8,514 bases of DNA, taken from positions 14,656-23,169 of the forward strand of contig DPRT01000211.1 of NCBI GenBank assembly GCA_003538615.1, read 5' to 3'. A program made the translations under genes and the position numbers. This document shows, one piece after another, positions 1 through 6,625 of this stretch (its first letter is position 1; every line of letters starts with the position of its first letter). This stretch comes from Holophagaceae bacterium (GTDB taxonomy: Bacteria; Acidobacteriota; Holophagae; Holophagales; Holophagaceae). The notes beneath the pieces were generated by a model. That model saw only the letters and a program-made list of their open reading frames with translations. It searched no databases and was not told where the DNA came from.

Positions 1-1396
1 CCTGCAGATCAAGGACCTCTTCGGTCTGAAGCTCGCGGGGAATCCCGACCACTTCTACGAACGGCTCACCAGCATGATCCAGGCCCGGGGCACCGCATCG
101 CCCTGGGAGTTCCTCGTGGGCCTGGGCACCCTGGCGATCCTCCTCCTGCCGCGCCTACCCAAGCGCCGGCTGGTGAAGCTGCCGCGGATGCTGCGCAAGA
201 TCCCGGCCCCCCTCATCGCGCTGCCCGCAGCGGCCCTGGCCGCCTGGGCCCTGCCCCATCTCATCGCCGGGTTTTCCGTGGACACCATCGGCACGCGCTT
301 CCACACCCTCATCGGGGGGCGGATGGTGGATGGCATCCCCCAGGTCCCCCCCATGCCCATGTGGCCCTGGAACGCCCCAGGGCCCGGCGGGGAACCCCTG
401 GGCATGAACCTGGGCACCCTGCGGATGCTCCTCCCCAGCGCCTTCGCCGTGGCCATGCTCGGCGCCATCGAATCGCTGCTGTCGGCCGTGGTGGCGGATG
501 GCATGGCCCGCACCCGCCATGACCCCGATGCCGAGCTGATGGCCCTCGGGGTCGGCAACATCCTGGCGCCCTTCTTCGGCGGCATCCCCGCCACCGGCGC
601 CATCGCCCGGACCGCCACCAACTTCCGCTTCGGGGGCCGGACCCCCGTGGCCGCCATGACCCACGCCCTCACGATCCTGCTGGCCATCCTGGCCCTGGCG
701 CCCCTCATCCGCTTCCTGCCCATGGCCAGCCTCGCGGCCCTCCTGCTGCTGGTGGCCTGGAACATGTCCGAGGCCGAGCACTTCATCCACACCCTCAAGG
801 TCGCCCCCAAGAGCGACGTGGCCGTGCTGCTCACCTGCTTCTTCCTGACGGTGGTCTTCGACATGGTCATCGCCGTCACCGTCGGCATCATGCTGGCCTC
901 GCTGCTCTTCATGCGGCGCATGGCCGGCCTGTCCGGGGGCCGGCTCACCCATCCGGACCATCGCTCCCTCCCGGGGCCCCTGCCCGATGGCGTGGTCATC
1001 TACGATCTGGCGGGCCCCCTCTTCTTCGGGGCCGCCGAGCGGGCCATGAACGCCATGCGGGCCATCGGCGCCGAGGTCCGGGTGGTCATCTTCCGCATGG
1101 AGCAGGTGCCCAGCGCGGATGTGACGGGGCTCGTGGCCATGGAGGGCGTCCTGCGGGAAATGGCGCGGCAGGGCATCAAGGCCATCTTCGTGGGGCTCCA
1201 CGGCCAGGCCCGCGAGGTGTTCGAGCACGGCGGCATCCGCGAGAAGGCTGGCGAACTGGCCGTCTGCGACACCATGATCGACGCCTTCCATGTCATGGAC
1301 GCCAAGCTCCACACCTACCACCGCTCCGGGCTCGGACCCATCCGCTTCCAGGTGCTGCACCGGGAGAAAACGAAGATCCGGAAGGCCCCGAAGTAG
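1..1396 (+). CDS. SulP-family anion/dicarboxylate transporter with STAS domain (5' partial)
   Basis: The open frame runs from the window edge (first full codon at base 2) to the TAG at 1394-1396, giving 464 visible residues. SulP proteins are usually about 550-570 residues, so roughly 100 N-terminal residues are missing. The in-frame ATG at 74 is internal, because upstream codons still encode SulP-like sequence (QIKDLFGL). Visible parts are several hydrophobic helices, the conserved helix GAIESLLSAVVADG (about residues 154-167), the hallmark PATGAIARTATN (196-207), and a final membrane block with VFDMVIAVTVGIMLASLLFM. A cytoplasmic STAS domain follows (about 329-430), with DVTGL at 373-377. 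The stretch LLLVAWNMSEA and the final membrane block resemble E. coli DauA, an aerobic C4-dicarboxylate transporter of this family. SulP members carry sulfate, bicarbonate or dicarboxylates by symport or exchange; the substrate here cannot be read from sequence. The family call is firm, the DauA branch likely. Confidence 0.93.
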   Translation, partial: LQIKDLFGLKLAGNPDHFYERLTSMIQARGTASPWEFLVGLGTLAILLLPRLPKRRLVKLPRMLRKIPAPLIALPAAALAAWALPHLIAGFSVDTIGTRFHTLIGGRMVDGIPQVPPMPMWPWNAPGPGGEPLGMNLGTLRMLLPSAFAVAMLGAIESLLSAVVADGMARTRHDPDAELMALGVGNILAPFFGGIPATGAIARTATNFRFGGRTPVAAMTHALTILLAILALAPLIRFLPMASLAALLLLVAWNMSEAEHFIHTLKVAPKSDVAVLLTCFFLTVVFDMVIAVTVGIMLASLLFMRRMAGLSGGRLTHPDHRSLPGPLPDGVVIYDLAGPLFFGAAERAMNAMRAIGAEVRVVIFRMEQVPSADVTGLVAMEGVLREMARQGIKAIFVGLHGQAREVFEHGGIREKAGELAVCDTMIDAFHVMDAKLHTYHRSGLGPIRFQVLHREKTKIRKAPK

Positions 1397-1410
1397 GGAC
1401 CTTCCGGATC
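1375..1410 (-). terminator. Hairpin at the convergent gene junction, probable intrinsic terminator
   Basis: Two 11-base arms are perfectly complementary: GATCCGGAAGG at 1375-1385 and CCTTCCGGATC at 1400-1410, with a 14-base loop. The stop codon of the transporter gene (1394-1396) lies in the loop. Read on the - strand, the stem is followed by TTCGTTTTCT, a T-rich run that suits intrinsic termination of the lipoprotein gene ending at 1428. On the + strand no T-run follows, so any effect on the transporter mRNA would be weaker or would act as 3'-end protection. Confidence 0.6.
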
Positions 1411-1427
1411 GGGCCTGCAGGTTGGAC

Positions 1428-2576
1428 TCAGAGCCCCAGGTTCACGGTCACCGTGGCCCCGATGGACACCGTGGCGGGCTGGACCGCCGAGGCCGTCGCC
1501 GTGGTGCTGCCATCGGCATTCAGGGTGGTCCTCACGGCCCGGACGCTGTAGGCGCCGACCGGCACGTTGGCAAACCCATAGGTTTCCGTGGAGGCACCCA
1601 TGGTGGCCATGGTCGTCCGCACGATGAAGCTGTGGCTTCCGGAGGAGGTGGCCAGCGACTGCAGCAGGTTGACCTGGTCGCTCTGGTTGCTGGCGGCCAT
1701 GGGTGTGAGGCCGCCGGAAATGGCGCCCGCGGCGGCGGAGGCCGTGAACGCGGCGTTGTAGGTGAACACCGGCGTGGCGGCATTCAGGGCGAAGCCATCG
1801 CTGGCCTTGGCGTCATAGGCCTTCAAGGTCGTCGTGCCGGTCACGGGCTGGCTCACCACGTGGTAGGTCGAACCCACGGGGAGCAGGTCCAGGGTGTAGG
1901 CGCCATTGGCGTCCGTCACCGTGCTGCGGGAGATGATGGCGTTGCCCGATCCATCAAGGGCCTCCGCGTAGACCATGGCTCCCGCCAGGCCGGTCGCAGT
2001 CGCCGCATCCGTGAGCATCCCGGAGATGGAACCGGTGGCCACCTTGTCAAAGGCCCGGATGGTGGGCCGGAGGATGTACTGACCCGAGGCCCCGGCCTGC
2101 ACCACCTGGATGGAGTGGGCCGCGTCGAAGTCGATCCACACATCCTTCGTGGTGCCCGCCGCCACGTCGAAGCTCACGGTCAGCTTGATCCCGCTCTGGA
2201 GCCCCGAGGGCACGGTCAGGTCGTGCACGGAGCCATCCGCCAGTTTCACGGTGTTGCCGGATCCCAGCACCAGGCGCATCTGCTGGTAGCGGCCGGCCGG
2301 CAGCGTGGCCCCGGCAGCGAGGGTCTCGCTCACGCCGCCCACGAGACTCAGCAGGTTGAGGGTCTTGTTGGGTGTCCCGAGGGTGATCCAGCCGCCGGAG
2401 CCGCTGATCTCCACGGACTGGATGTTCACATTGATCTCCTGATAGCCGGCGATGGGACCGTCCACCAGATGCACCGTCATGGTCCCGGAGCCTCCGGAAC
2501 TGGAGCCGCCGCAGGCCATCAGAAGGGCGAGGCCCAGGCCCGCCACCAGCGAAAAGGGTGTGCGCCAATTCAGCAT
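1428..2576 (-). CDS. DUF4382-like domain lipoprotein with two regulatory-like beta domains
   Basis: The product has 382 residues and is probably an exported, lipid-anchored envelope protein. The N-terminus has a hydrophobic core (FSLVAGLGLALLMAC) with a lipobox LMAC; Cys22 would be the lipidated residue, followed by a Gly/Ser linker. Residues about 32-175 match the DUF4382 pattern: MTVHLVDGPIAGYQEINVNI at the start and ILRPTIRAF at the end. Residues about 182-250 (GSISGMLTD, then DANGAYTLDLLPVGS) look like a carboxypeptidase-regulatory/CNA-B type beta sandwich. Residues about 284-382 look like a second, more diverged copy (GAISGGLTP, FANVPVGAYSVRAV). The ATG at 2576 was chosen because GGAGGT lies 4 bases upstream and it gives a clean lipoprotein signal; the frame stays open to 2735, but the extra 53 residues are Cys-rich and not signal-like. 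The gene stands alone on its strand. DUF4382 has no established biochemical function; a surface adhesive or scaffold role is a guess. Confidence 0.88.
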   Translation of the reverse strand: MLNWRTPFSLVAGLGLALLMACGGSSSGGSGTMTVHLVDGPIAGYQEINVNIQSVEISGSGGWITLGTPNKTLNLLSLVGGVSETLAAGATLPAGRYQQMRLVLGSGNTVKLADGSVHDLTVPSGLQSGIKLTVSFDVAAGTTKDVWIDFDAAHSIQVVQAGASGQYILRPTIRAFDKVATGSISGMLTDAATATGLAGAMVYAEALDGSGNAIISRSTVTDANGAYTLDLLPVGSTYHVVSQPVTGTTTLKAYDAKASDGFALNAATPVFTYNAAFTASAAAGAISGGLTPMAASNQSDQVNLLQSLATSSGSHSFIVRTTMATMGASTETYGFANVPVGAYSVRAVRTTLNADGSTTATASAVQPATVSIGATVTVNLGL

Positions 2577-2580
2577 GTCC

Positions 2581-2586
2581 ACCTCC
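2581..2586 (-). promoter_or_regulatory. Shine-Dalgarno site that fixes the lipoprotein start
   Basis: On the - strand this reads GGAGGT, with 4 bases (GGAC) before the ATG at 2576-2574. It is the strongest ribosome-binding site in the leader and supports this start over the in-frame ATG at 2588, which overlaps the site itself, and over the longer frame to 2735. Confidence 0.75.
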
Positions 2587-2639
2587 ATACCGTCGCCCGG
2601 AAAACAGGCGTCAGGACAGACATCATCCGCCCGGAAGCA

Positions 2640-2709
2640 GGGTTGCGCAATTTGAAAAAATGATCTAAAACAAATCATATAAAAACATAGATCTTTGTAT
2701 CTAGCCCAA
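2640..2709 (-). promoter_or_regulatory. AT-rich promoter/leader region of the lipoprotein gene
   Basis: Bases 2650-2700 contain only 9 G/C in 51, in sharp contrast to the GC-rich surroundings. The island lies between the end of the 829-residue gene and the lipoprotein start on the same strand, where a promoter is expected. A -10-like TATGAT is present on the - strand at 2679-2674, which would give a leader of about 90 bases. I do not see a matching -35 at 16-18 bases, so the exact promoter is uncertain. The T-rich tract could also serve termination of the upstream gene. Confidence 0.45.
2681..2703 (-). terminator. Weak hairpin plus T-run after the 829-residue gene
   Basis: On the - strand TAGAT (2703-2699), a 6-base loop and ATCTA (2692-2688) form a 5-base-pair stem, followed after two bases by TTTTT (2685-2681). 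It lies just past the stop codon at 2712-2710. The stem is short and made mostly of A-T pairs, so termination efficiency is doubtful. Confidence 0.3.
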
Positions 2710-5199
2710 CTAGAACACCCTGAGCAGGGCCACATAACCGTTCACCGTTCGGACACCTGCGATGTCGCTCTGAACGCCCACGCCCAGGTCCACGCGCACG
2801 GCGGTGAAGAGCCAGAAGCCCGGGAGATCGCCGGTGATGCCGACGCCGCTCATCCCGTAGGTCTTCTGGTCATCCAGGCTGCGGGCACGGGCGTGTTCGA
2901 GGCTGAGGGACAAGCGCAGGTTCGGTCCCGTGGGGATGGCGAGGGCGGCCTTCCCGTAGGCCACACGGTCCGCGGAGATGGCGTTGGATCGGATGCCCGC
3001 GATGCGGACGGCCCCGCCCATGCCTCCCACATCCAGGGCCTTGAAGCGGTCGAAGGCCCGCCCAGTGGCCCACCCCGCCTCACCGTGGAACCAGAAGCCG
3101 GGGCTCACCTCGCGGTCCAGGCCGAGGCTCCCGCCCCAGCGCCGGAAGTCCCCGCCCTCGGGCACAGCCTTCGGATCCGCCGCGGTGCCGTAGGTCCCAT
3201 CGGGGCGGCGGCCCCAGCCGTGGTAGGCGCGGACCTGGAAGCCCCGGAACAGCCAGGAGCCCTGGAGGGTGCCCATGCGGGTGAGCCCGGAGGGCGGCAG
3301 CACGTAGCCCGGAGTGCGGTACTTGTCCTCGCCCTCGCTGAAGTCGTCGTACTGGATGTCACCCCGGCCTTCCAGCCGGAAGCCCAGGCCCAGGTCCCGC
3401 CCCAGCTCCAGACCCATCATGCCGAAGCGGCGGCCCACGCCGTCCCGATCCGACAGCTTCCCGTCCACCACGGGCCGCTCGGTCCCCTTCAGCAGCATGG
3501 CCGAGGCATTGGCGCTCACATCGAAACCGGCGAGCCCCCGGGGGATGGCCAGGCTGGCGGTATTGAACACCACCGCCGTGAGGGCGTTCAGCTGCACCCC
3601 CTTGCCGAAGGCGTTGTAGTCGAAGTAGAGAAAGCCCCCCAGGGGCATCACCGGCGGCGTGAGGCCCGGATCCACCAGTACGACCGCGGCCAGGGCCCGG
3701 CCGCTGCTCTTGGGCTTCTCCTCGATCTTCCGCGTGCCGTCGCCCTGTTTCGTGAAGTAGCGGGCTCCCTCCGGTGTGACCTTGAGCATGGTGGAACCCG
3801 AGGCCCGGGCGGCGGCCCTGGCCGCCTCGAACCCTTCGCCGTTCACCTGGAAATCCCGGTAGGTGAACCGGCGCTGCACCTGCACCACGCCATCGGCGCT
3901 GACCCACCGCTCGAAGGTCTGCACCGACACGGGCCGCCAGAGTCCCGGCGCCGCTTCGCCGTAGGTGAGGATCTCCCGCTCGCTCTTCACCGTGCCCGGC
4001 AGGTTGGCCCGCTCGCGCCGCTCCACCAGGATCCGCCCCGTGGCCTCCTCCACCTCCAGGTCGCCTTCGTACATCAGGGGGTCCGCATCCACGGACTCGA
4101 ACCGCAACGACCGCCGCCCCGGCCCCGCCGCTCCGCCGTCCCGGTAGCGGTAGCGCTCGGTCATGCCCAGGGCCACGGGCAGGGACATGGACTGGCGGCT
4201 TTCGATGAGGGGCAGCTGCACCTCGCCATCGAGCTTGGCGGTGACGCCGTTGAAGCGCACGGCCTTCTGCAGCAGCTCCGGCCACTCCCCCGCCTGCTCG
4301 AAGTAGCCGAAGCTGAAGCCCAGGTCGCCGCCCCGTCCCCGGGCTCCCTGGATGTGCAGATCCAATTCCGCCTTGGCCTGGACGGTCCGGGCCACGGCCC
4401 GTGACCGCAGCTGGGCTGCCCGCACCTTGGCCAGCAGGGCGCCCACGTCGTAGCTGTCGGCGGCGCTCACCGCCACCTCGGTGCGGTCTTTGGGCAGGGG
4501 CGCCGGGGACCAGGTGCCGCTCGCGAAGATCCAGCGCTGGGCGGCCCCGGCCCGGTTCCGCAGGGTCAGATCCCCCAGGCCCCCCTCCACCTCCGTGAAC
4601 CCCGCCGGCAGGGTCTGGGCCAATCGCGCGGCAGGGCCCTGACCCGGCACCACCACCCGGCCCCCGTCACCCATGAGGATCGACACCAGGGCGCCGGGGT
4701 CCGAAGGCAGCCAGAGGGTCCAGGGTCGGCCCGGGAACGAATCCTGGGCCCGGGTGAGCTGGCCGCGCCAGGCGGCGGCATCCAGGTTCAGATCCGCGGG
4801 CACCAGGGCGCCGCCGTCCACGGCGCCCCAGGCCGTTTCATCCAGGATGGGCGCGGCCTGGGGATCGAAGGCCACGTAGATCCGCTGGGCGGGCGACTGG
4901 GCCTTCAGCGCCTGGGCGGCTGCCAGCAGCAGCGGGATCCTCCCCTCGCCCGCCGGCAGGCGGAGCCGCACCGATGGCGCGGCCCCCAGGCCGGCCACCA
5001 GGGGGAGCCACCGCTGCCGGACCGCCTCCACCTGGGCCGCGTCCCGGTTGTCCTTTGGCACCAGCAGCGCGCCATCCACTGCCCGCAGGTCCAGGACCGC
5101 GGGCTCTGGCACGCCGCTGCGCAGGGGGCCGGTGGCGGGAGCCTGGGCCGCGAGGGCGAGCGTCAGGACGGGCAGCACGAACAACGGATGACGCGACAC
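2710..5199 (-). CDS. Large exported protein, LolA-like middle region and outer-membrane beta-barrel-like C-terminus, unknown function
   Basis: The product has 829 residues and I do not recognise a named family over its full length. Residues 1-20 form a Sec signal peptide (hydrophobic FVLPVLTLALAAQA, cleavage likely after Ala20). Residues about 35-235 are a soluble alpha/beta-looking region without a recognised motif. Residues about 250-460 alternate polar and hydrophobic residues and include YEGDLEVEEATGRILVERRE and REILTYGEAAPGLWRPVSVQ, a pattern like LolA/LolB-type or outer-membrane lipoprotein-sorting folds. Residues about 520-829 are rich in amphipathic strands with aromatic girdles (GGFLYFDYNAFGKGVQL, GSWLFRGFQVRAYHGW, GFWFHGEAGWATG) and end in GYVALLRVF, a C-terminal phenylalanine as in BAM-inserted barrels. 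The start is GTG at 5199, with GGAGG 4 bases upstream. A barrel with a periplasmic substrate-binding part is inferred; the role, perhaps lipid or lipoprotein handling, is open. Reading frame and export are solid. Confidence 0.8.
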   Translation of the reverse strand: MSRHPLFVLPVLTLALAAQAPATGPLRSGVPEPAVLDLRAVDGALLVPKDNRDAAQVEAVRQRWLPLVAGLGAAPSVRLRLPAGEGRIPLLLAAAQALKAQSPAQRIYVAFDPQAAPILDETAWGAVDGGALVPADLNLDAAAWRGQLTRAQDSFPGRPWTLWLPSDPGALVSILMGDGGRVVVPGQGPAARLAQTLPAGFTEVEGGLGDLTLRNRAGAAQRWIFASGTWSPAPLPKDRTEVAVSAADSYDVGALLAKVRAAQLRSRAVARTVQAKAELDLHIQGARGRGGDLGFSFGYFEQAGEWPELLQKAVRFNGVTAKLDGEVQLPLIESRQSMSLPVALGMTERYRYRDGGAAGPGRRSLRFESVDADPLMYEGDLEVEEATGRILVERRERANLPGTVKSEREILTYGEAAPGLWRPVSVQTFERWVSADGVVQVQRRFTYRDFQVNGEGFEAARAAARASGSTMLKVTPEGARYFTKQGDGTRKIEEKPKSSGRALAAVVLVDPGLTPPVMPLGGFLYFDYNAFGKGVQLNALTAVVFNTASLAIPRGLAGFDVSANASAMLLKGTERPVVDGKLSDRDGVGRRFGMMGLELGRDLGLGFRLEGRGDIQYDDFSEGEDKYRTPGYVLPPSGLTRMGTLQGSWLFRGFQVRAYHGWGRRPDGTYGTAADPKAVPEGGDFRRWGGSLGLDREVSPGFWFHGEAGWATGRAFDRFKALDVGGMGGAVRIAGIRSNAISADRVAYGKAALAIPTGPNLRLSLSLEHARARSLDDQKTYGMSGVGITGDLPGFWLFTAVRVDLGVGVQSDIAGVRTVNGYVALLRVF

Positions 5200-5305
5200 G
5201 GAGCCTCCGGGACATCCCCGAGGCTAACCGGTCGAGGGGGGGAGCCTCCAGACTCCAGCCTCCAGCCTCTCTTTATTTCGCTATCCTCAAAGCTCCCAGG
5301 TGCCC
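5200..5305. promoter_or_regulatory. Divergent intergenic region between the outer-membrane protein and the GspF/PilC-like gene
   Basis: This 106-base gap must hold the start signals for both divergent genes. On the - strand GGAGG (5208-5204) is the ribosome-binding site of the GTG start at 5199. On the + strand AGGTG (5298-5302) is a fair ribosome-binding site for the ATG at 5306. A slightly AT-rich patch with TATCCT (5282-5287) could be a -10 element for the + gene, but no good -35 is seen. The middle is taken up by heptamer repeats. Confidence 0.4.
5243..5270. repeat. Four tandem heptamers (AGCCTCC type)
   Basis: The units are AGCCTCC, AGACTCC, AGCCTCC and AGCCTCT, directly head to tail over 28 bases. 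On the - strand each unit reads close to GGAGGCT, which is also the ribosome-binding site of the gene starting at 5199. The 9-mer GGAGCCTCC occurs at both 5200-5208 and 5241-5249. Confidence 0.6.
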
Positions 5306-6493
5306 ATGCGATTCACGGTCCGGCTCACCCATTCCAACGGCGAGGTCCTCACGCGGGACTTCGAGGCGGAGAACGCCGACACCCTGAGGGCGCGGGTGCT
5401 GGCGGAGGGCGGGTTCCCCCTGGAGATCACCCGCACGGACACGGCCTTCCGCAGCCGCACGCAGCTGAAGGCCGAGTCCCTGGTGCTCTTCAACCAGGAG
5501 CTGCTGGCCCTGCTGAAAGCCGGCATCCCCCTGCTCCAGTCCCTGGAGCTGCTGGTGGGGCACGGCAAGGATCCCCAGCTGCGGCGCAGCCTCACCCAGG
5601 TGGTGGAGCTGGTGCGCGAAGGCATGTCCTTCTCGGATGCGCTGGAGCAGGCCGGCACCTTCCCGCCCATCTACCGGAGCAACGTCGTGGCGGGGGAGCG
5701 CAGCGGCACCATGCCCGAAGTGCTGGCCCGGTGGCTGTCCTTCCAGAAATTCGCCCAGCACAGCCGCCGCCGCATCACCGAAGCCCTGTTCTACCCCGCC
5801 TTCCTGGTGCTGGTGCTGATCCTCGCCCTGGGCGTGATCTTCAACGTGGTGCTGCCCCGCTTCGCGGAGTTCTACGCCGGCGGCGACATCGACATGCCCT
5901 TCTTCACCAAGCTCCTGCTGGGCATGGGCCAGGCCGTCAGCTCCACCCTCTGGCTCCAGGGCGTGGCCATCATCGGCCTGCTCGTGCTCGCCCGCTGGAT
6001 GGTGGCCTCCGAGGCCGGACGCAAGCTGGCGGAGCGCCTGCTCCTGCTGCTTCCCAAGGTGGGAACGCTCTACCGCATGTACCACTCCAGCGTCTTCTCC
6101 CGGACCCTGGGCGTGCTGCTATCCGGCGGCCTGCCCGTGGTGCAGGCCCTCGAGGTGGTGCAGCGCACCAGCCCCAGCGAGCGGATGAAGGCCGGGCTGC
6201 TCACCGTCACTGAGAAGGTGCGCGCGGGCAGCAGCCTGAACCTGGCCCTGGAACAGGCAAAGATCCTGGATCCCCTGGCCACCGAGATGGTCCGGGTGGG
6301 CGAGCAGAGCAGCGCCCTGCCGGAGATGCTCGACCACGTGGCCGACTTCTTCGACCAGGAAGTGGAGAAGGCCACCACCGCCGTCACCAGCCTCATCGGT
6401 CCCGTGCTCATCCTCTTCATGGGCGTCGTCGTCCTCGCCCTGCTGCTGGCCATCTACGTGCCGCTCTTCAACGCCAGCAGCGTGGTGAGGTGA
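5306..6493 (+). CDS. Type II secretion system F / PilC family inner-membrane platform protein
   Basis: The product has 395 residues, the usual family length. GspF/PilC proteins form the inner-membrane platform that couples a cytoplasmic ATPase to pilin or pseudopilin assembly in type IV pili and type II secretion. Two T2SSF repeats are visible: residues about 58-185 (FNQELLALLKAGIPLLQSLE, then GERSGTMPEVLARWLSFQKF) and about 262-388 (FSRTLGVLLSGGLPVVQALE, then GEQSSALPEMLDHVADFFDQ). Each is followed by its membrane helix (FLVLVLILALGVIFNVVLP; GPVLILFMGVVVLALLLAIY), with a third near residues 219-230. The short N-terminal domain (1-55) has the usual beta-rich start. The ATG at 5306 has AGGTG 3 bases upstream; the in-frame GTG at 5300 overlaps that site and would add two residues. 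No pilB/gspE, pilT or pilin gene flanks it here, so pilus and secretion roles cannot be told apart. Confidence 0.93.
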   Translation: MRFTVRLTHSNGEVLTRDFEAENADTLRARVLAEGGFPLEITRTDTAFRSRTQLKAESLVLFNQELLALLKAGIPLLQSLELLVGHGKDPQLRRSLTQVVELVREGMSFSDALEQAGTFPPIYRSNVVAGERSGTMPEVLARWLSFQKFAQHSRRRITEALFYPAFLVLVLILALGVIFNVVLPRFAEFYAGGDIDMPFFTKLLLGMGQAVSSTLWLQGVAIIGLLVLARWMVASEAGRKLAERLLLLLPKVGTLYRMYHSSVFSRTLGVLLSGGLPVVQALEVVQRTSPSERMKAGLLTVTEKVRAGSSLNLALEQAKILDPLATEMVRVGEQSSALPEMLDHVADFFDQEVEKATTAVTSLIGPVLILFMGVVVLALLLAIYVPLFNASSVVR

Positions 6494-6498
6494 ACTCC

Positions 6499-6623
6499 CT
6501 CCGGGGGTTCCACGCTCCGCTCCGCTGCGCGAACACCCCCGGGCCCCCGCGCGGATCCCCGGCAAAGCCGGGGGTCCGCTGTTTCATCCTCCGGGCGCCA
6601 GGGCCAGCGCGGAACCCCCGGAG
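6499..6623. repeat. Nested inverted-repeat intergenic element (REP-like)
   Basis: The outer arms are 18 bases with one mismatch: 6499-6516 (begins CTCCGGGGGTTCC) and 6606-6623 (ends GGAACCCCCGGAG). Inside lies a separate perfect-type hairpin at 6551-6579. The left arm can alternatively pair with GAACACCCCC at 6531-6540, allowing two folds. The element fills nearly the whole gap between two convergent genes, starting 5 bases after one stop codon and ending 2 bases before the other. This size, symmetry and position resemble dispersed REP/BIME-type palindromes, but copy number cannot be judged from one window. Confidence 0.6.
6551..6579 (+). terminator. Strong GC hairpin, likely bidirectional terminator
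   Basis: GCGGATCCCCGGC (6551-6563) pairs with GCCGGGGGTCCGC (6567-6579) across an AAA loop: 13 pairs with a single T-G wobble. On the + strand it is followed by TGTTTCATCC, a poor T-run. The stem lies between the convergent 3' ends of the GspF/PilC-like gene and the EnvC-like gene, so it may stop transcription from both sides. Confidence 0.6.
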
Positions 6624-6625
6624 CA

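Noticed and set aside
155..1360. Long - strand open frame of 401 residues opposite the SulP gene
   Set aside because: Its translation is a low-complexity His/Gly/Glu/Asp-rich sequence typical of the antisense frame of a GC-rich gene, and the + strand clearly encodes SulP motifs.
1290..2663. Open + strand frame of 457 residues overlapping the transporter end and the lipoprotein gene
   Set aside because: It begins inside the SulP STAS domain in another frame and runs antisense to the lipoprotein; composition is Gly/His/Arg-rich and no ribosome-binding site or motif supports it.
2577..2735. N-terminal extension of the lipoprotein to base 2735
   Set aside because: The extra 53 residues come from the AT-rich leader, are Cys/Phe-rich without signal features, and would bury the lipoprotein signal; a near-ideal ribosome-binding site precedes the internal ATG at 2576.
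2695..4404. Long + strand open frame of 569 residues opposite the 829-residue gene
   Set aside because: The sequence is rich in Pro/His/Ala/Gly repeats without domains, as expected from a shadow frame; the opposite strand has a signal peptide, ribosome-binding site and barrel-like C-terminus.
5243..5270. CRISPR-like or larger tandem array
   Set aside because: Only four 7-base units without spacers are present, so this is a microsatellite-like repeat and not an array.
6494..6625. Short protein in the gap between the GspF/PilC-like and EnvC-like genes
   Set aside because: Open frames crossing it are translations of the inverted repeats and lack ribosome-binding sites; the symmetry points to an RNA or DNA structure instead.
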